Of a DNA stretch of 5,682 nt, positions 4,488 through 5,682 are shown in pieces (within the stretch, counting starts at the first letter, position 1; the number at the start of each line of letters is the position of its first letter). The stretch is from Coriobacteriia bacterium (GTDB lineage Bacteria; Actinomycetota; Coriobacteriia; Coriobacteriales; UBA8131). The DNA lies in the NCBI GenBank assembly GCA_009781525.1, contig WQXZ01000117.1:1-5682 (forward strand). The letters run 5' to 3'. Under the pieces are notes generated by a model. The model saw only the letters and a list, made by a program, of their open reading frames with translations, was not told the DNA's origin and did no database searches. The position numbers and the translations under genes were made by a program.

Positions 4488-5531
4488 ATGGCAAAAATCT
4501 CACCAAAGGATAATTTTCTGCAGTTGGCAGGCGGTGGTATGCCGGAGTATGTTCCTTACTTCACTTTTAGTGGTAATGAACCGATTCCGGAAACATCATC
4601 GAAGTCAGCTGGCGCATCATTATTCCCACCTCCAACCATCAATGAAGATGGCAGTATGACCAGCATGTGGGGTGTGACTATGTATCCGAACCAGGATACA
4701 GCAGGATCCTCGATGCCAGAGCCAGATGTCTTTGTTCTCGAAGACATCACCAAGTGGGGCGACGTTTTACCGAAGCCCAAACATCGCGATGACTTGGACT
4801 TTGACCTTCAGGCTAAAGAAGCCTTTGAGCGCATCGGTCTGGATCGCAGTGTTACAGCTCTAAGAACCGGCAATGGCTTCGGTCCGTGGATGTTCCTAGT
4901 TGGACTGATGGGCTTCGAAGGCGCAATGGTTTCAATGGCAGAGGAGCCTGAGACTGTCAAGGAACTCTTTGACTATGTCGGAGGACTTTATTCACCATTC
5001 AATACCAAGATTCTGGATGCTTTCCAACCTGACATTTGGTCACTGAGTGATGACACCTGCACAGAGCGTGGGCCGTTCTTCTCACTGGCAATGTACAGAG
5101 ACTTGTTCAGACCGTACTACGAGCTCTCTTCAAAAGAAGCAGTCGAGCGTGGCCTTCCGGTCATGTTCCACATCTGTGGGTTCATTGAGCCATTCCTACC
5201 AGACATGATCGAATACGGTGTCAAGTATGTCGAGCCAGCACAGGAAACCAATGATGTTATGGCTCTTAAAGAGAAGTATCCGAATCAAATGACGTATCTT
5301 GGTACTCATGACTGGGGCAAGCACTATCCCAAGAACTACCCGAACTATGACCCTGAAGAAGTCAAGGCTGATGTTCGTGCAACAATCGACAAGTACAGCC
5401 CAGGCGGCGGCTTCGGCACCTTGATTTGGCCGGTCAGCTTTGTTGGCGACCCACATCTCGATGATCTGAAGAGCTTGATTTGGAATGAGTGCTACAGATA
5501 TGGCAAGGAAGTCTACGGTTACACTGATTAA
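4488..5531 (+). CDS. URO-D superfamily protein, probable corrinoid-dependent methyltransferase (paralogue C)
   Basis: This is the third 347-residue paralogue and aligns gaplessly with A (about 68% identical) and B (about 86%). It has the N-terminal MAKISPKDNFLQLAGGG segment, DDTCTERGPFFS (188-199), H228-I-C230-G followed by FIEPF as in A, and SPGGGF (304-309). Cys335 (WNECYRYG) is shared with B but is Ser in A, so it is not a universal metal ligand. By family knowledge, the protein likely binds zinc and moves a methyl group between a methylated substrate and a corrinoid protein. No corrinoid protein or activator is next to it, so a partner must be encoded elsewhere. Its own promoter-like region, operator-like dyad and terminator suggest a monocistronic unit. 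Haem-pathway uroporphyrinogen decarboxylase is unlikely for lack of the HemE N-terminal signature and because there are three copies. The substrate is unknown. Confidence 0.86.
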   Translation: MAKISPKDNFLQLAGGGMPEYVPYFTFSGNEPIPETSSKSAGASLFPPPTINEDGSMTSMWGVTMYPNQDTAGSSMPEPDVFVLEDITKWGDVLPKPKHRDDLDFDLQAKEAFERIGLDRSVTALRTGNGFGPWMFLVGLMGFEGAMVSMAEEPETVKELFDYVGGLYSPFNTKILDAFQPDIWSLSDDTCTERGPFFSLAMYRDLFRPYYELSSKEAVERGLPVMFHICGFIEPFLPDMIEYGVKYVEPAQETNDVMALKEKYPNQMTYLGTHDWGKHYPKNYPNYDPEEVKADVRATIDKYSPGGGFGTLIWPVSFVGDPHLDDLKSLIWNECYRYGKEVYGYTD

Positions 5532-5551
5532 GTGATCCCCGTTACTGTTAT

Positions 5552-5571
5552 GGTGTCTATAGTCTGACACC
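5552..5571 (+). other. Conserved 3'-UTR hairpin after paralogue C
   Basis: GGTGTC (5552-5557) pairs with GACACC (5566-5571) around TATAGTCT, identical to the hairpin at 4117-4136 after paralogue B. Confidence 0.45.
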
Positions 5572-5589
5572 TGACACACATGAAAACTG

Positions 5590-5620
5590 AAGAGGCCTGC
5601 TCCCAGCGAGCAGGCCTCTT
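5590..5620 (+). terminator. Intrinsic terminator of paralogue C
   Basis: AAGAGGCCTGCT (5590-5601) pairs perfectly with 5609-5620 around the loop CCCAGCG. The stem is identical to that after paralogue B, with only two loop bases changed. It is followed by TTAC, so the T-tract is short. The remaining bases to 5682 show no recognisable feature. Confidence 0.8.
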
Positions 5621-5682
5621 TACGTGGTGGTGTGCCCGGCGCGCGTGCACTAAACAAAGAAGAAGGCCCACCCATACGGGCA

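Larger units (their letters stand above)
5355..5623 (+). repeat. Near-identical 3' block, copy 2 (paralogue C end plus terminator)
   Basis: This is the partner of 3920-4189. It encodes the identical 58 C-terminal residues and the same 3' UTR. After TTTAC the two copies diverge at once (CGTGGTGG here, CTAGCAAA there). Confidence 0.9.

Noticed and set aside
651..5531. Annotation of the three paralogues as haem-biosynthetic uroporphyrinogen decarboxylase (HemE)
   Set aside because: The N-terminal HemE signature is absent, three divergent copies are present, and an H-x-C motif typical of the methyltransferase branch is conserved.
5634..5682. Possible stem TGCCCG/CGGGCA at the right edge
   Set aside because: It is only 6 bp with a loop of nearly 40 bases and is cut by the window end, so no function can be argued.

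Overview
The window carries four protein genes, all on the plus strand. Three are full-length paralogues of exactly 347 residues in the uroporphyrinogen-decarboxylase (URO-D) superfamily. They lack the HemE signature and instead resemble the corrinoid-linked methyltransferase branch (MtaA/MtbA/CmuA and O-demethylase MtvB/VdmB types). The fourth is a classical short-chain dehydrogenase/reductase (SDR), lying between the first and second paralogue. No corrinoid protein, reductive activator, transporter, regulator, RNA gene, CRISPR array or transposase is visible. Multiplied methyltransferase genes of this kind are typical of strict anaerobes that demethylate methoxylated aromatics or other methylated compounds. 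A gut or rumen-type anaerobe, possibly Eggerthellaceae/Coriobacteriia, is my best guess from general resemblance, but the sequence does not prove it.

Layout. Positions 1-650 contain no convincing gene: there is a large perfect inverted repeat (84-164), an isolated DnaA-box-like 9-mer, and the control region of the first paralogue. URO-D paralogue A is 651-1694. A 150-bp gap with a small hairpin leads to the SDR gene (1845-2639, using the start with the good ribosome-binding site). The SDR is followed by a terminator-like hairpin and a 413-bp gap, then paralogue B (3053-4096), a 391-bp gap, and paralogue C (4488-5531). B and C each end in the same two-hairpin 3' region. The last 60 bases hold nothing recognisable.

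Most notable signals. (1) B and C are about 83% identical over residues 1-289 but 100% identical over the last 58 residues. The near-identity continues in DNA through the stop codon, the 3' UTR and the terminator, then stops abruptly, which points to recent gene conversion. (2) B and C share a TACA-N7-TGTA dyad centred about 124-128 bp before the start codon. A has one half-site, and A and C share a longer promoter pattern with identical internal spacing. This suggests one regulator for the family. (3) B has a duplicated ribosome-binding/start region that opens a 36-codon overlapping frame. (4) All three enzymes keep an H-x-C metal-site motif but have glycine where I expect the third thiol ligand of MtaA-like proteins, and B has changes beside the H-x-C.

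How the genes may work together (inference): the paralogues could each take a methyl group from a different substrate and pass it to a shared corrinoid protein encoded elsewhere, while the SDR oxidises or reduces an alcohol/ketone on the same class of compounds. Each paralogue appears to have its own promoter, so they are probably separately expressed units rather than one operon.
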